Assembly: GCA_021811225.1 (NCBI GenBank)
Contig: JAJZPJ010000007.1
Coordinates: 1-28,689, forward strand
Direction: 5' to 3'
Length of the DNA: 28,689 nt
Source: Pseudomonadota bacterium
GTDB lineage: Bacteria > Pseudomonadota > Gammaproteobacteria > Burkholderiales > Rhodocyclaceae
A program made the position numbers and the translations under genes. A model generated the notes under the pieces. That model had not been told where the DNA came from. It saw only the letters and a program-made list of their open reading frames with translations, and did not search any database. How positions within the stretch are numbered: position 1 is the stretch's first letter; the number at the start of each line of letters is the position of its first letter. This document shows, piece after piece, positions 8,263 to 16,545 of the stretch.

Positions 8263-8487
8263 ACCTTCCGTGCTGCGCAGCCTGTTCCATTGATGCTGGT
8301 GGCGCAGCTGGCGGTGATGGCCAACGGCGTCATCGACACCGTCATGGCCGGGCGGTTGTCCGCCGTCGATCTCGCCGCGGTGGGCATCGGCGCCTCGATC
8401 TACGTCACCGTCACCGGGGTGCTGCTGGCGCTCACGCCGACCGTCGCCCGGCTTCACGGCGCCGGCCTAGCGGGCGACTTGCCCGAT
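8263..8487 (+). pseudogene. Remnant of a MATE-family efflux transporter (N-terminal part only)
   Basis: An open stretch reads like the first two to three transmembrane helices of NorM/MATE transporters: LMLVAQLAVMANGVIDTVMAGR, split here as LMLVAQLAVMANGVID then TVMAGRLSAVDLAAVGIGAS, and LLALTPTVARLHGAG. Only about 75 residues of an expected 450 remain. Between SIYVTV and TGVLLAL a few residues normally present seem to be missing, and similarity ends near 8487 where the ilvA promoter region begins. The plus-strand frame continues without a stop into the ilvA region in a different frame. It is best explained as a deletion remnant, not a functional small protein. Confidence 0.75.
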
Positions 8488-8508
8488 GGCGCCGCCGCCT
8501 GCTACGCT
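8479..8508 (+). promoter_or_regulatory. Candidate ilvA promoter
   Basis: TTGCCC (8479-8484) and TACGCT (8503-8508) are separated by 18 bases, 34 bases before the ilvA ATG. The -35 shares TTG with the consensus and the -10 keeps the conserved first two and last bases. It partly overlaps the end of the MATE remnant. Confidence 0.35.
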
Positions 8509-8542
8509 AAGACCCTTTGCCTCAGCGGCCGCCGCCCTTCCC

Positions 8543-10054
8543 ATGCATCCCGACTATCTGGAAAAAATCCTCAACGCCCGCGTCTATGACGTGGCCATCG
8601 AAACGCCGCTGGAGCTCGCGCCCAACCTCTCGGCCAGGAGCGGCAACCGCATCTGGCTGAAGCGCGAGGACATGCAGCCGGTGTTCTCCTTCAAGCTGCG
8701 CGGCGCCTACAACAAGATGGTGCATCTGACCCCGGCGCAGAGGAAGCGCGGCGTCATCACCGCCTCGGCCGGCAACCACGCCCAGGGCGTGGCGCTCGCG
8801 GCGCAGAAGCTTTGCTGCCGCGCGGTGATCGTGGTGCCGGTGACGACGCCGCAGATCAAGATCGACGCGGTGAAGCTGCGCGGCGCCGAAGTGGTGCTGG
8901 CCGGCGACTCCTTCGACGAGGCCTACGCCCATGCGCTGCTGCTGGAGAAGAAGCAGAAGCTGACCTTCGTCCACCCTTACGACGACCCCGAGGTCATCGC
9001 CGGCCAGGGCACCATCGGCATGGAGATCCTGCGCCAGCACGCCGATCCGATAGCCGCGGTGTTCTGCTGCGTCGGCGGCGGCGGACTGATCTCGGGGGTG
9101 GCCGCCTACGTCAAGCGGCTGCGGCCGCAGACCCGGATCGTCGGCGTCGAGGCGGCGGACGCCGACGCCATGGCCCGCTCGCTGGCCGCCGGCCGCCGGG
9201 TCAAGCTCGACCAGGTCGGCCTGTTCGCCGACGGCGCCGCGGTGAAGCTGGTCGGCCAGGAGACCTTCCGGCTCTGCCAGGAATACGTCGACGAGATGAT
9301 CCTGGTCGACACCGATGCCATCTGCGCCGCGATCAAGGACGTGTTCGAGGACACCCGCTCGATCCTGGAGCCGGCCGGGGCGCTGGCCATCGCCGGCGCC
9401 AAGGAATACGCCAAGCGCCACAAACTCAAGGACCAGACCCTGGTGGCGGTGGCCTCCGGCGCCAACATGAACTTCGACCGCCTGCGCTTCGTCGCCGAGC
9501 GCGCCGAGCTGGGCGAGCAGCGCGAAGCGGTGCTGGCGGTGACCATCCCCGAGCGGCCGGGCAGCTTCAAGAAGTTCTGCAACCTGATCGGCAGCCGCAA
9601 CATCACCGAATTCAACTACCGCTACTCGGATGCCAGCGAAGCCCACGTCTTCGCCGGCGTCCAGGTCGGCAACCGGGCGGAGTCGCTGAAGCTGGTCGAA
9701 TCGCTGAAGCGGCACGGCCTGGCGACGCTCGACCTGACCGACGACGAGATGGCCAAGCTGCACCTGCGCCACATGGTCGGCGGCCACGCGCCCCAGGTGC
9801 AGAACGAACTGCTCTACCGCTTCGAGTTCCCCGAGCGTCCCGGCGCGCTGATGCGCTTCCTGGAGAGCATGAGCGCGGGCTGGAACATCTCGCTGTTCCA
9901 CTACCGCAACCACGGCGCCGATTACGCCCGGGTGCTGGCCGGCATCCAGGTGCCGCCCAAGGAGATGAAGGAATTCCGCGCCTTCCTCAAGAATCTCGGC
10001 TACCGCTTCTGGGACGAGAGCGACAACCCGGCCTACCGGCTGTTTCTCGGCTGA
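8543..10054 (+). CDS. ilvA: IlvA, threonine ammonia-lyase (biosynthetic threonine deaminase)
   Basis: This 503-residue, PLP-dependent enzyme converts threonine to 2-oxobutanoate, the first step of isoleucine synthesis. The catalytic domain (about 1-320) has the PLP lysine Lys51 in FSFKLRGAYNKM, the SAGNHAQGVA motif and the glycine loop GGGGLISG that holds the cofactor phosphate. Two ACT-like regulatory domains follow (about 330-405, starting LAVTIPERPGSFKKFC, and about 420-500, starting YRFEFPERPGALMRF), so it should be inhibited by isoleucine like the E. coli enzyme (514 residues). ATG 8543 (MHPDYLEKIL) matches the family start; the frame is open further upstream to 8486 but that part has no similarity. 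No leader peptide or attenuator is visible. Confidence 0.96.
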   Translation: MHPDYLEKILNARVYDVAIETPLELAPNLSARSGNRIWLKREDMQPVFSFKLRGAYNKMVHLTPAQRKRGVITASAGNHAQGVALAAQKLCCRAVIVVPVTTPQIKIDAVKLRGAEVVLAGDSFDEAYAHALLLEKKQKLTFVHPYDDPEVIAGQGTIGMEILRQHADPIAAVFCCVGGGGLISGVAAYVKRLRPQTRIVGVEAADADAMARSLAAGRRVKLDQVGLFADGAAVKLVGQETFRLCQEYVDEMILVDTDAICAAIKDVFEDTRSILEPAGALAIAGAKEYAKRHKLKDQTLVAVASGANMNFDRLRFVAERAELGEQREAVLAVTIPERPGSFKKFCNLIGSRNITEFNYRYSDASEAHVFAGVQVGNRAESLKLVESLKRHGLATLDLTDDEMAKLHLRHMVGGHAPQVQNELLYRFEFPERPGALMRFLESMSAGWNISLFHYRNHGADYARVLAGIQVPPKEMKEFRAFLKNLGYRFWDESDNPAYRLFLG

Positions 10055-10066
10055 TCCTGCGGAGCA

Positions 10067-10294
10067 TCAGCGGCACGCGGTGGGCGATGGCGGCGGCTCG
10101 ATGTCGGTGACGTTGCCCAGCGGATTGCCGATCGACTCGATGTAGATCGCCTGGGTCCGGGCGTCGATCAGGGGGGCGAAGGACTCGGGATCGCGGTAAT
10201 CGGCGAAGCGCACCTCGATGCCGAACTGCGGAAAGGTGTGGGCGAACAGGTTGTAGGTGCCGCCGTAGAGCGTCGCCCGCGGCGGAATCCCGAT
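10067..10294 (-). pseudogene. Internal fragment of O-acetylhomoserine sulfhydrylase (MetY, Cys/Met PLP family)
   Basis: Immediately after the stop of the GGDEF-EAL gene, the minus strand encodes 75 residues that match the mid-part of MetY-type enzymes: ATLYGGTYNLFAHTFPQFG, IEVRFADYRDPESFAPLID, and YIESIGNPLGNVTDIE. The PLP lysine region and both termini are absent. After TDIE the similarity moves to another frame (AAAIAHRVPL, compare IAHRHGVPL in the family) before a stop, showing a frameshift as well as truncation. There is no start codon or ribosome-binding site of its own. It is a dead relic of a sulfhydrylation gene. Confidence 0.85.
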
Positions 10295-12670
10295 CTACGC
10301 CGCCGCCAGCCTCCGGCCCTCGCGCACCAGCGCCGCGAAGCTCTCCGCCGGCACGCCGGGCGAGAACAGGTAGCCCTGGATTTCGTGACAGCCCAGGCTG
10401 CTCAGGAAGGCGAGCTGCTCCCGGGTCTCGACGCCCTCGGCGATCACCTTGTGCCCGAGTTGCTTGGCCATGCTGACGATGGCCCCGGCGATGGCGCAGT
10501 CGTTGGCGTCCTGCGGGATGCCGGCGACGAAGGAGCGGTCGATCTTCAGCGTGTCGATCGGGAAGCGCTTGAGGTAGGACAGGCTGGAGTAGCCGGTGCC
10601 GAAGTCGTCGAGGGCGAGCGAGATGCCCTTCGCGTGCAGCTCGTCCATCATGTCGATGACTTCGTCGCTGCCGTGCATCAGCATGCTCTCGGTCAGCTCC
10701 AGCTCCAGCCATTCCGGAGGGAGGCCGAGTCGGGCCAGCAAGGCGGCGACGGTGCGCGGCAAGCCGGCGTTGATCTGGCGCGCAGAAATATTGACGGCGA
10801 TCTTGAGCAGCGGCAGACCTGCCCGCTGCCAGGCCAGCGCCTGAAGGCAGGCTTGCTCCAGCACCCATTCGCCGATCTGCACCACCAGGCCGGTCTCCTC
10901 GGCCACCGGGATGAATTCGCCCGGCGGGATCATGCCCTCGCTCGGATGCTGCCAGCGCACCAGCGCCTCGGCGCCGATGATCTCGCCGCTGTCGATGCGC
11001 ACCTTGGGCTGGTAATGCACCCGCAGCTCGCCGCGATCGAGCGCCTGACGCAGCCCGGTCTCGATCTTCAGCCGGTCCAGGGAGCGCCGATTCATCTCCT
11101 CGCTGTAGTACATGTAGGCGTTCTGCCGGGTCTGCTTGGCGCGGTACATGGCGATGTCGGCGTAGCGCAACAGCGTCTCGGCGTTGTCGCCGTCCTGGGG
11201 GTAGATGCTGATGCCGATGCAGGCCCCCAGGCGCAGCTCGTTGCCGTCGATCAGGAAGGGCTCATCGAGCGCCGTCAGCAGCTTCTGGGCGACGATGCCG
11301 GCGTGCTCGCGCTTGGCGATGTTGAACAGGCCGGCCACGAACTCGTCGCCGCCCAGGCGCGCCATCAGGTCCTCGCTGCGCAGCGTGGCCCGGAAGCGTT
11401 CGCCGACCTGCTTCAGCAGTCGGTCGCCGACCTCGTGGCCGAGCGTGTCGTTGATCGGCTTGAAGCGGTTCAGGTCGATGAACAGCAGGGCGCCGTGGGC
11501 GCGGCTGCGGGCGGCGGCGGCCAGCGTCTGGGTCACCAGTTTATTCAGCAGGCTGCGGTTGGGCAGGTCGGTGAGCGCGTCGTAATAGGCGAGATGATGG
11601 ATCCGTTCCTCGGCGCGCTTACGCTCGCTGATGTCGCTGAAGATCGAGAAATAATGGCTGATCCTGCCCTCGGGGTTCTTCATCGCGCCGACCGACGCCC
11701 ACTTGGGATAGACCTCGCCGCCCTTTTTCATCTCCAGCATTTCGCCCCGCCAACTGCCGGAAGTGCGGATCTCCTCCCGCATGCGCCGGTAGAAATCTTC
11801 GTCCTGGTGCACCGAATCGAACATGTGCGCGGAGCGGCCCAGCACCTCTTCCTTCGAATAGCCGGTGATGCGGCAGAAGGCCTTGTTCACCGCAACGATG
11901 CGCTCGTCGGCGTCGGTGATCAGGATGCCTTCCCCGCTGTGCTCGAAGATGCTCGCGTGCAGGCGCAGATCCTCGGCGGCGGCCAGGCGGTCGGTGATGT
12001 CGCTCAGGTAGCCGATCAGGCCGACCGCCTCGCCCTCGGCGTCGCGCATCAGCGACAGCGACAGGCTGGCCCAGAAGATCTCGCCGGACTTGCGCCGCCT
12101 GCGCACCTCCATCTCGCGGCCGCCGCGTTCCAGAAAGGCGTCGTTGAACTGCAGATCGTCGTCGCTCTCGTCGGCGTAGAGGAACAGGATGTTGCGCCCC
12201 ACCGCCTCCTCGGCACGATAGCCGAACAGCTGCTCGGCGCCCTTGTTCCAGCTGGTGATGTAGCCGGCCAGATCCATGGTGATCACCGACTCGTGGATCT
12301 GGTCGAGTATCTGCGCCTGGCGGCGGTTGTTCTGTTCCGCCCCGGACAGTTCGCTCTCGCGCCGCAAGGCGTCGGCACGTACGTCGAGCAGTCGCCCGGT
12401 CAGGGCGGCCAGCGCCGCCAGGCGCCGGTGCCCGATCGCGTCGTAGCCGCCGGCGCGCCCGGACAGCGCGAAGCAGCCGTGGGGATTGCCGGCGTGGCTG
12501 ATCGCGCTGACGATCTCGTGACCGGCAGCCGGCGCCTCGAAGAATCCGCCGCGGGGACTGTCCATCAGGGCGCGTATGGCGCTGCCGAGCGCCTCCTGAT
12601 CCCGGTCGAGCGCCGCTCCGATCAGCCGTGCGATGGCGTCGAGTTCCGGCGCGCCGGGATCGGGCTTCAT
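10295..12670 (-). CDS. PAS-PAS-GGDEF-EAL protein, c-di-GMP synthesis/degradation
   Basis: This 791-residue cytoplasmic protein turns over the second messenger c-di-GMP. Residues 1-115 have no clear domain. Two PAS sensor domains follow (about 120-230, LDQIHESVITMDLAGYITSW; about 233-355, FEHSGEGILITDADERIVAV, ending DISERKRAEERI), then a GGDEF domain (about 360-525) with an intact GGDEF motif near 440, and an EAL domain (about 540-785) with intact EALVRW near 567, NISARQ, ELTESMLM, LDDFGTGYSSLSYLKRFP, LKIDRSFV, AEGVET and the QGYLFSPG end. Both catalytic sites look complete. No membrane segments are seen. ATG 12670 is chosen because it overlaps the stop of the HDOD gene as ATGA; the frame is open to 12985 but that part overlaps coding sequence. 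Confidence 0.93.
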   Translation of the reverse strand: MKPDPGAPELDAIARLIGAALDRDQEALGSAIRALMDSPRGGFFEAPAAGHEIVSAISHAGNPHGCFALSGRAGGYDAIGHRRLAALAALTGRLLDVRADALRRESELSGAEQNNRRQAQILDQIHESVITMDLAGYITSWNKGAEQLFGYRAEEAVGRNILFLYADESDDDLQFNDAFLERGGREMEVRRRRKSGEIFWASLSLSLMRDAEGEAVGLIGYLSDITDRLAAAEDLRLHASIFEHSGEGILITDADERIVAVNKAFCRITGYSKEEVLGRSAHMFDSVHQDEDFYRRMREEIRTSGSWRGEMLEMKKGGEVYPKWASVGAMKNPEGRISHYFSIFSDISERKRAEERIHHLAYYDALTDLPNRSLLNKLVTQTLAAAARSRAHGALLFIDLNRFKPINDTLGHEVGDRLLKQVGERFRATLRSEDLMARLGGDEFVAGLFNIAKREHAGIVAQKLLTALDEPFLIDGNELRLGACIGISIYPQDGDNAETLLRYADIAMYRAKQTRQNAYMYYSEEMNRRSLDRLKIETGLRQALDRGELRVHYQPKVRIDSGEIIGAEALVRWQHPSEGMIPPGEFIPVAEETGLVVQIGEWVLEQACLQALAWQRAGLPLLKIAVNISARQINAGLPRTVAALLARLGLPPEWLELELTESMLMHGSDEVIDMMDELHAKGISLALDDFGTGYSSLSYLKRFPIDTLKIDRSFVAGIPQDANDCAIAGAIVSMAKQLGHKVIAEGVETREQLAFLSSLGCHEIQGYLFSPGVPAESFAALVREGRRLAAA

Positions 12671-13845
12671 GATTCCCGGCCGATCCGGGTCGCCCAGCGG
12701 CAGGCCTCGACCTGGGCCTGGGCGTAAGCGGCCGGCGTCAGCAATGCCTGCGCCAGTTGTCCGGCGAGCGATGGCTGCGGCGCCCGCCCCGATCGTTCGA
12801 CGATATCGAGCAGTCCGCCCAGCCAGCCGCCGCGGTTGAGCAGGGCATCCTCGACCTCGGCGGCCAGATTGAGCGGAGCGATGATTTGTTCCAGCGGCGT
12901 GCCGAACAGCGCATCGAGCAGGGAGAACATGCCGGTCATGAAGGCGTGCTCCTGATCTTCCTTGCTGCCGCCGACCCTCTGGCACAGCGCCTCCATCAAG
13001 CCGGCCCGGTACGCCGCCCGCGCCATGAGCGCGCCGGTGTCTTTGCCTTGCTGGGCGTAGATCAAGAGTTGCAGCCAGCGCTGCAGCTGCCGGCGGCCGA
13101 GCAGGGTGATGGCGTAGCCGAAGCTGGTGATCGGGGTGGTCAGGGCGAAGCTGACCGAATTCACCAGTTTGAGCAGGTGGTAGGAGAGCGCGGGGTCCTG
13201 CTTCAGCAGTGCCTCGATGTCGCGCGACGGCGCATCCGCGGCCACCATCGCCAGCAGTCTCAGCAGCAGGGCGCGGGAGCTGCCGCCCTTGGTCTTGTTC
13301 CCCGCCGTGGGATGGAGCGGATAGTCGCCGGCGAACCAGCCGTAGCCCGCGCTGCGCGCGGCAGCGAAGCGCGCGTCGTCATCCACGCCGGTGGCCAGAT
13401 GCGGGCCGGGCAGGCGGGGGGGCGGCGGGAGCGAAGCGTCGCCGGCGACGGAATCGATCTCTGCCGGCAGGTTCTGTTCCGCTGCGGGCAGTCCCGCCGC
13501 CATCAGGCGGAAGCCGCGGTTTCTGAGGCGGGAGAGCGCGGCGGCGGGATCGAGCGCGCGAGGGAGCGGCACCAGCAGGATGACGGCCTCGGCCGGCAGT
13601 TGCGCCGCTAGCGCGTCATCGAGAGCCTCGGGGTCGGCCAGCGGCAGGAGGCAGGGCAGCGCCGGCAGCGCTTCGCCCAGCCCGAACTGCCCGAACAGGC
13701 GCACCATCGCCGGCAGGTAGCCGGGATCGGCGGCGTCGCCGCCGAGCAATAGCGCCGACCACGCATGTCGCGCGTCGTCTACCGGCGAGAGCGTGAGCAA
13801 CGGAAAGTCTTGTTCGGGCGATCCTGGGAGGTTCAAGTCATCCAC
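12667..13845 (-). CDS. Degenerate-EAL plus HDOD domain signalling protein
   Basis: From the GTG at 13845 this is a 392-residue protein. The C-terminal half (about 190-360) is an HDOD domain, recognised by the stretch DIEALLKQDPALSYHLLKLV, the NSVSF segment, LLGRRQLQRWLQLL and helices typical of HDOD signal-transduction proteins. The N-terminal half resembles the EAL fold of YuxH-like EAL-HDOD proteins but has no EAL catalytic motif or metal-binding residues, so it cannot be an active phosphodiesterase. The stop overlaps the start of the PAS-PAS-GGDEF-EAL gene as ATGA, so the two are co-translated. The start is uncertain: no good ribosome-binding site precedes the GTG, and the frame is open further upstream only in sequence that codes for the cyclo-ligase. 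Confidence 0.82.
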   Translation of the reverse strand: MDDLNLPGSPEQDFPLLTLSPVDDARHAWSALLLGGDAADPGYLPAMVRLFGQFGLGEALPALPCLLPLADPEALDDALAAQLPAEAVILLVPLPRALDPAAALSRLRNRGFRLMAAGLPAAEQNLPAEIDSVAGDASLPPPPRLPGPHLATGVDDDARFAAARSAGYGWFAGDYPLHPTAGNKTKGGSSRALLLRLLAMVAADAPSRDIEALLKQDPALSYHLLKLVNSVSFALTTPITSFGYAITLLGRRQLQRWLQLLIYAQQGKDTGALMARAAYRAGLMEALCQRVGGSKEDQEHAFMTGMFSLLDALFGTPLEQIIAPLNLAAEVEDALLNRGGWLGGLLDIVERSGRAPQPSLAGQLAQALLTPAAYAQAQVEACRWATRIGRES

Positions 13846-13907
13846 TTGGGCGGCATTCCGGAGATCAGCGGCATATGACAGTTTAACTTGAGCGGGGCGC
13901 GTCCGGT

Positions 13908-14522
13908 TCAATCGCCCGCTTCGCCCAGACGGCTTGAAAACCGCTCCAGGCCGGCTTCGGTGACCACGGCGTCGAGGGCGATGTCGTGGACGCCCGGATG
14001 GGTGGTGGCGACGCGGGCCAGTTCGAAGCCGACGCCGATCGCCAGCGGCGGCGGCTTCAGGGCTGCCAGCGTGCGGTCGAAATAGCCGCCGCCGTAGCCC
14101 AGGCGGAAGCCTTCGGCATCGAAGGCATTGACCGGCATCAGCAGGACGTCCGGGATCAGTTCCGCTCCCGCGGCGGGATAGTGGATGCCGTGACGGTCGA
14201 CCGCCATGGCGCAGTCCGGCCGCCATTCGCGGAAAGCCATCGCCGCGCCGGGCTTCAGCACCAGCGGCAGACAGGCGCGGCCGCCCGCTTCTATCGTCCG
14301 CGTCGCCAGCCCCCGGCAGTCGACTTCGCCGCGGATCGGCCAGCAGAAACCGAGCACGCGCGGCGCCAGGCGCGCGAGCAGCCGGGCCAGGTGCGCTTCT
14401 ATCCGGGCCGAGTGCCGGGCGTGGACGGGCGGCGGCAAGGCCACTCGCGCCGCGATCTTCGCGCGCCGCAGGTCGGCGCGGACGGCGCTGCGATTAGCGG
14501 CAGTTTTCGTGGTGTTTTTCAA
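13908..14522 (-). CDS. ygfA: 5-formyltetrahydrofolate cyclo-ligase
   Basis: This 204-residue enzyme catalyses the ATP-dependent conversion of 5-formyl-THF to 5,10-methenyl-THF, returning folate to the one-carbon pool. The N-terminal basic helix (RADLRRAKIAAR), the VLGFCWPIRGEVD strand and, most diagnostic, the motif GYGGGYFDRTL near 140-150 identify the family, which averages about 190-200 residues. Translation appears to start at TTG 14522, preceded by a GAGAGGA ribosome-binding site seven bases upstream; no in-frame ATG lies nearby. It is divergent from slt (53-bp gap) and may be the first gene of an operon with the HDOD and GGDEF-EAL genes, 62 bp downstream. No 6S RNA gene, often linked to ygfA, is visible here. 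Confidence 0.92.
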   Translation of the reverse strand: MKNTTKTAANRSAVRADLRRAKIAARVALPPPVHARHSARIEAHLARLLARLAPRVLGFCWPIRGEVDCRGLATRTIEAGGRACLPLVLKPGAAMAFREWRPDCAMAVDRHGIHYPAAGAELIPDVLLMPVNAFDAEGFRLGYGGGYFDRTLAALKPPPLAIGVGFELARVATTHPGVHDIALDAVVTEAGLERFSSRLGEAGD

Positions 14523-14575
14523 TGGCTGTCCTCTCCCGCGCCTATGCTACTCTGGCGCAGAACGCTGACCCGGCT

Positions 14576-16537
14576 ATGAACATGAAGCGCCTGCTCTGGC
14601 TATTGCTGATTCTCTGTCCGCTGCTCGCCGCGGCCGCGCCCGGCGACGAGTATATCCTCGCGGCGCGGGCCGCCTACAGGAACGGCGAGCGGGGCAGGCT
14701 GGCCCAGGCGCTGCAGGATCTTAAGGATCACGGCGACGAGGCGAACGTCCTCGAACCCTGGGCCGAATACTGGCAGATCTCCCAGCGCATCGCCGACGCC
14801 GGCACCCTGGACCCGCTGGTGCGGGCCGACGTGGCTGCCTTCCTCGACCGTCAGGCGAATACCTATCTGGCCGAGAAGCTGCGCAGCGAGTGGCTGAAGG
14901 CACTGGGCAAGAGCGGCCAATGGCAGGCCTTCGAGGACGCCTATCCGCTGCTGCTCCGTCCGGATCAGGAACTCGTCTGCTACGCGGCCCAGAGCCGGCT
15001 GGCGCTGCAGCACGATCGGACGGCGATCGACGAACTGCGGCCGCTGTGGTTTTCCGCCGCCGACCTGCCCGAATCCTGCATGCCCCCGATGAAGCAGCTG
15101 ATCGCCTCGGGGCAGATCAGCGAGCGCGACATCTGGACGCGGGTGCGTCATCTGTTGTTGGCGAGGAAGTTCGACCAGGCGGACAAGATCGCCGCCTACC
15201 TGCCGCGTCAGGCGCCGCGGCGAGCGACGCTGGTCGCCACCGCCGAGCGGCCGCGCCACTATCTCGACAGCCGCCGCAGCTTTCACCGCATGAGCCTGCA
15301 ACAGCGCGAGCTGCTGCGCTATGCGGTGGAGCGTCTGGCCGGGATAGACGCGACGGTCGCCGCGGACGAATGGCAGAAGATCCAGGGCGCGTTCTCCGCG
15401 GAGGCGCGCGGCCATGTCTGGGCGCATATCGCCATGGCGGCGGCGCGTGCCCATCTGCCGCAGGCGCGCACCTGGTACCGCGAGGCCGGGCAGACGCAGT
15501 TGTCCGATGAGCAGATCGCCTGGCAGGCGCGCGCCGCGCTGCGCGAGGAGGACTGGCCGGCGCTGGAGCGGGTGATCGGGCACATGCCGGCGCAACTGGC
15601 GGCGCGGCCCGCCTGGATCTACTGGCTCGGACGCGCCAAGGCCGCCCAGGGGCAGGTCGCCGCCGCGCGCGCGCTCTACCTCGGGATCAGCGACGAGGCG
15701 AATTTCTACGGCATGCTCGCCGCCGACGAACTGGGCCAGCCGCTGGTTCTGCCGCCGCCGGCGCCGCCGCCCTCGGCGCAAGAGGTGGCGGCGGCGCGCG
15801 ACAATCCCGGCCTCCAGCGCGCGCTGGCGCTGATCCGCCTGGGGCTGCGCATCGACGGCGTGCGCGAATGGAACTGGACGCTGCGCGGCATGGACGATCG
15901 GCAGCTTCTGGCCGCCGCGGCGCTGGCGGACGTCAGCGAGGTCTTCGACCGCGCCATCAGCACCGCCGACCGCACCCAGGTGCAGCACGATTACGCGCTC
16001 AGCTATCCGGCGCCGTTCCGCTCGCTCATCGATCCCCAGGCCAAGATCCTCGCGCTCGACCACGGCTGGGTCTATGGGCTGATGCGTCAGGAGAGCCGCT
16101 TCGTCATGGACGCCCGGTCGGGCGTCGGCGCCAAGGGGCTGATGCAGCTGATGCCCGGCACCGCGAGGTGGGTGGCGAAGAAGATCGGCATGAAGGACTA
16201 CCGGCCGGGCAAGGCCGAACAATTGGACACCAACGTCGAGCTCGGTACGCATTATCTGTCGATGGTGCTCGCCAGCCTGGGCAATTGCCCGGTGCTCGCC
16301 TCGGCCGCCTACAACGCCGGCCCCAGGCGTGCCCGCAGGTGGTGCGCGGAACGGCCGCTGGAGGGCGCGATCTATGTCGAGACCATTCCCTTCCACGAGA
16401 CCCGCGATTACGTCAAGAAGGTGATGAGCAATGCGGTCTATTACTCGGCGCTGTTCGAGGATCGGCCCATGTCGCTGAAGAGCCGGCTGGGCGTGGTCGA
16501 AGCCAAGAGCAGCGACGACAGCGGCTACCTCCCCTGA
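14576..16537 (+). CDS. slt: Slt-type soluble lytic murein transglycosylase
   Basis: This 653-residue exported enzyme cleaves the MurNAc-GlcNAc bond of peptidoglycan to give 1,6-anhydroMurNAc ends. It starts MNMKRLLWLLLILCPLLAAAA, a typical signal peptide with cleavage probably after AAA near residue 21-22. A long alpha-superhelical U/L-type region follows (about 25-480), rich in paired helices and ending in GLMRQ. The SLT domain (about 490-640) has the catalytic glutamate at residue 506 in GLMRQESRF, then GAKGLMQLMPGTA, NVELGTHYL, the AYNAGP motif, and IPFHETRDYVKKV. The next gene, cca, begins 8 bp later. ATG 14576 is favoured because it begins the signal peptide; the 18 residues further upstream have no such character. 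Confidence 0.94.
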   Translation: MNMKRLLWLLLILCPLLAAAAPGDEYILAARAAYRNGERGRLAQALQDLKDHGDEANVLEPWAEYWQISQRIADAGTLDPLVRADVAAFLDRQANTYLAEKLRSEWLKALGKSGQWQAFEDAYPLLLRPDQELVCYAAQSRLALQHDRTAIDELRPLWFSAADLPESCMPPMKQLIASGQISERDIWTRVRHLLLARKFDQADKIAAYLPRQAPRRATLVATAERPRHYLDSRRSFHRMSLQQRELLRYAVERLAGIDATVAADEWQKIQGAFSAEARGHVWAHIAMAAARAHLPQARTWYREAGQTQLSDEQIAWQARAALREEDWPALERVIGHMPAQLAARPAWIYWLGRAKAAQGQVAAARALYLGISDEANFYGMLAADELGQPLVLPPPAPPPSAQEVAAARDNPGLQRALALIRLGLRIDGVREWNWTLRGMDDRQLLAAAALADVSEVFDRAISTADRTQVQHDYALSYPAPFRSLIDPQAKILALDHGWVYGLMRQESRFVMDARSGVGAKGLMQLMPGTARWVAKKIGMKDYRPGKAEQLDTNVELGTHYLSMVLASLGNCPVLASAAYNAGPRRARRWCAERPLEGAIYVETIPFHETRDYVKKVMSNAVYYSALFEDRPMSLKSRLGVVEAKSSDDSGYLP

Positions 16538-16545
16538 CACGAGGC

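Noticed and set aside
4658..8293. A 1211-residue plus-strand frame opposite the FAD/Fe-S oxidoreductase
   Set aside because: It has no recognisable domain, a low-complexity His/Gln/Arg/Ala composition typical of antisense frames, and the minus strand encodes an unmistakable protein.
10238..12727. An 829-residue plus-strand frame opposite the GGDEF-EAL gene
   Set aside because: It is an antisense shadow of the same kind; the minus strand carries intact PAS, GGDEF and EAL motifs.
12667..12985. A longer N-terminus for the GGDEF-EAL protein starting at 12985
   Set aside because: The extra 105 residues are Arg/Gly-rich out-of-frame translation of the HDOD gene, and the ATGA overlap at 12670 is a natural start.
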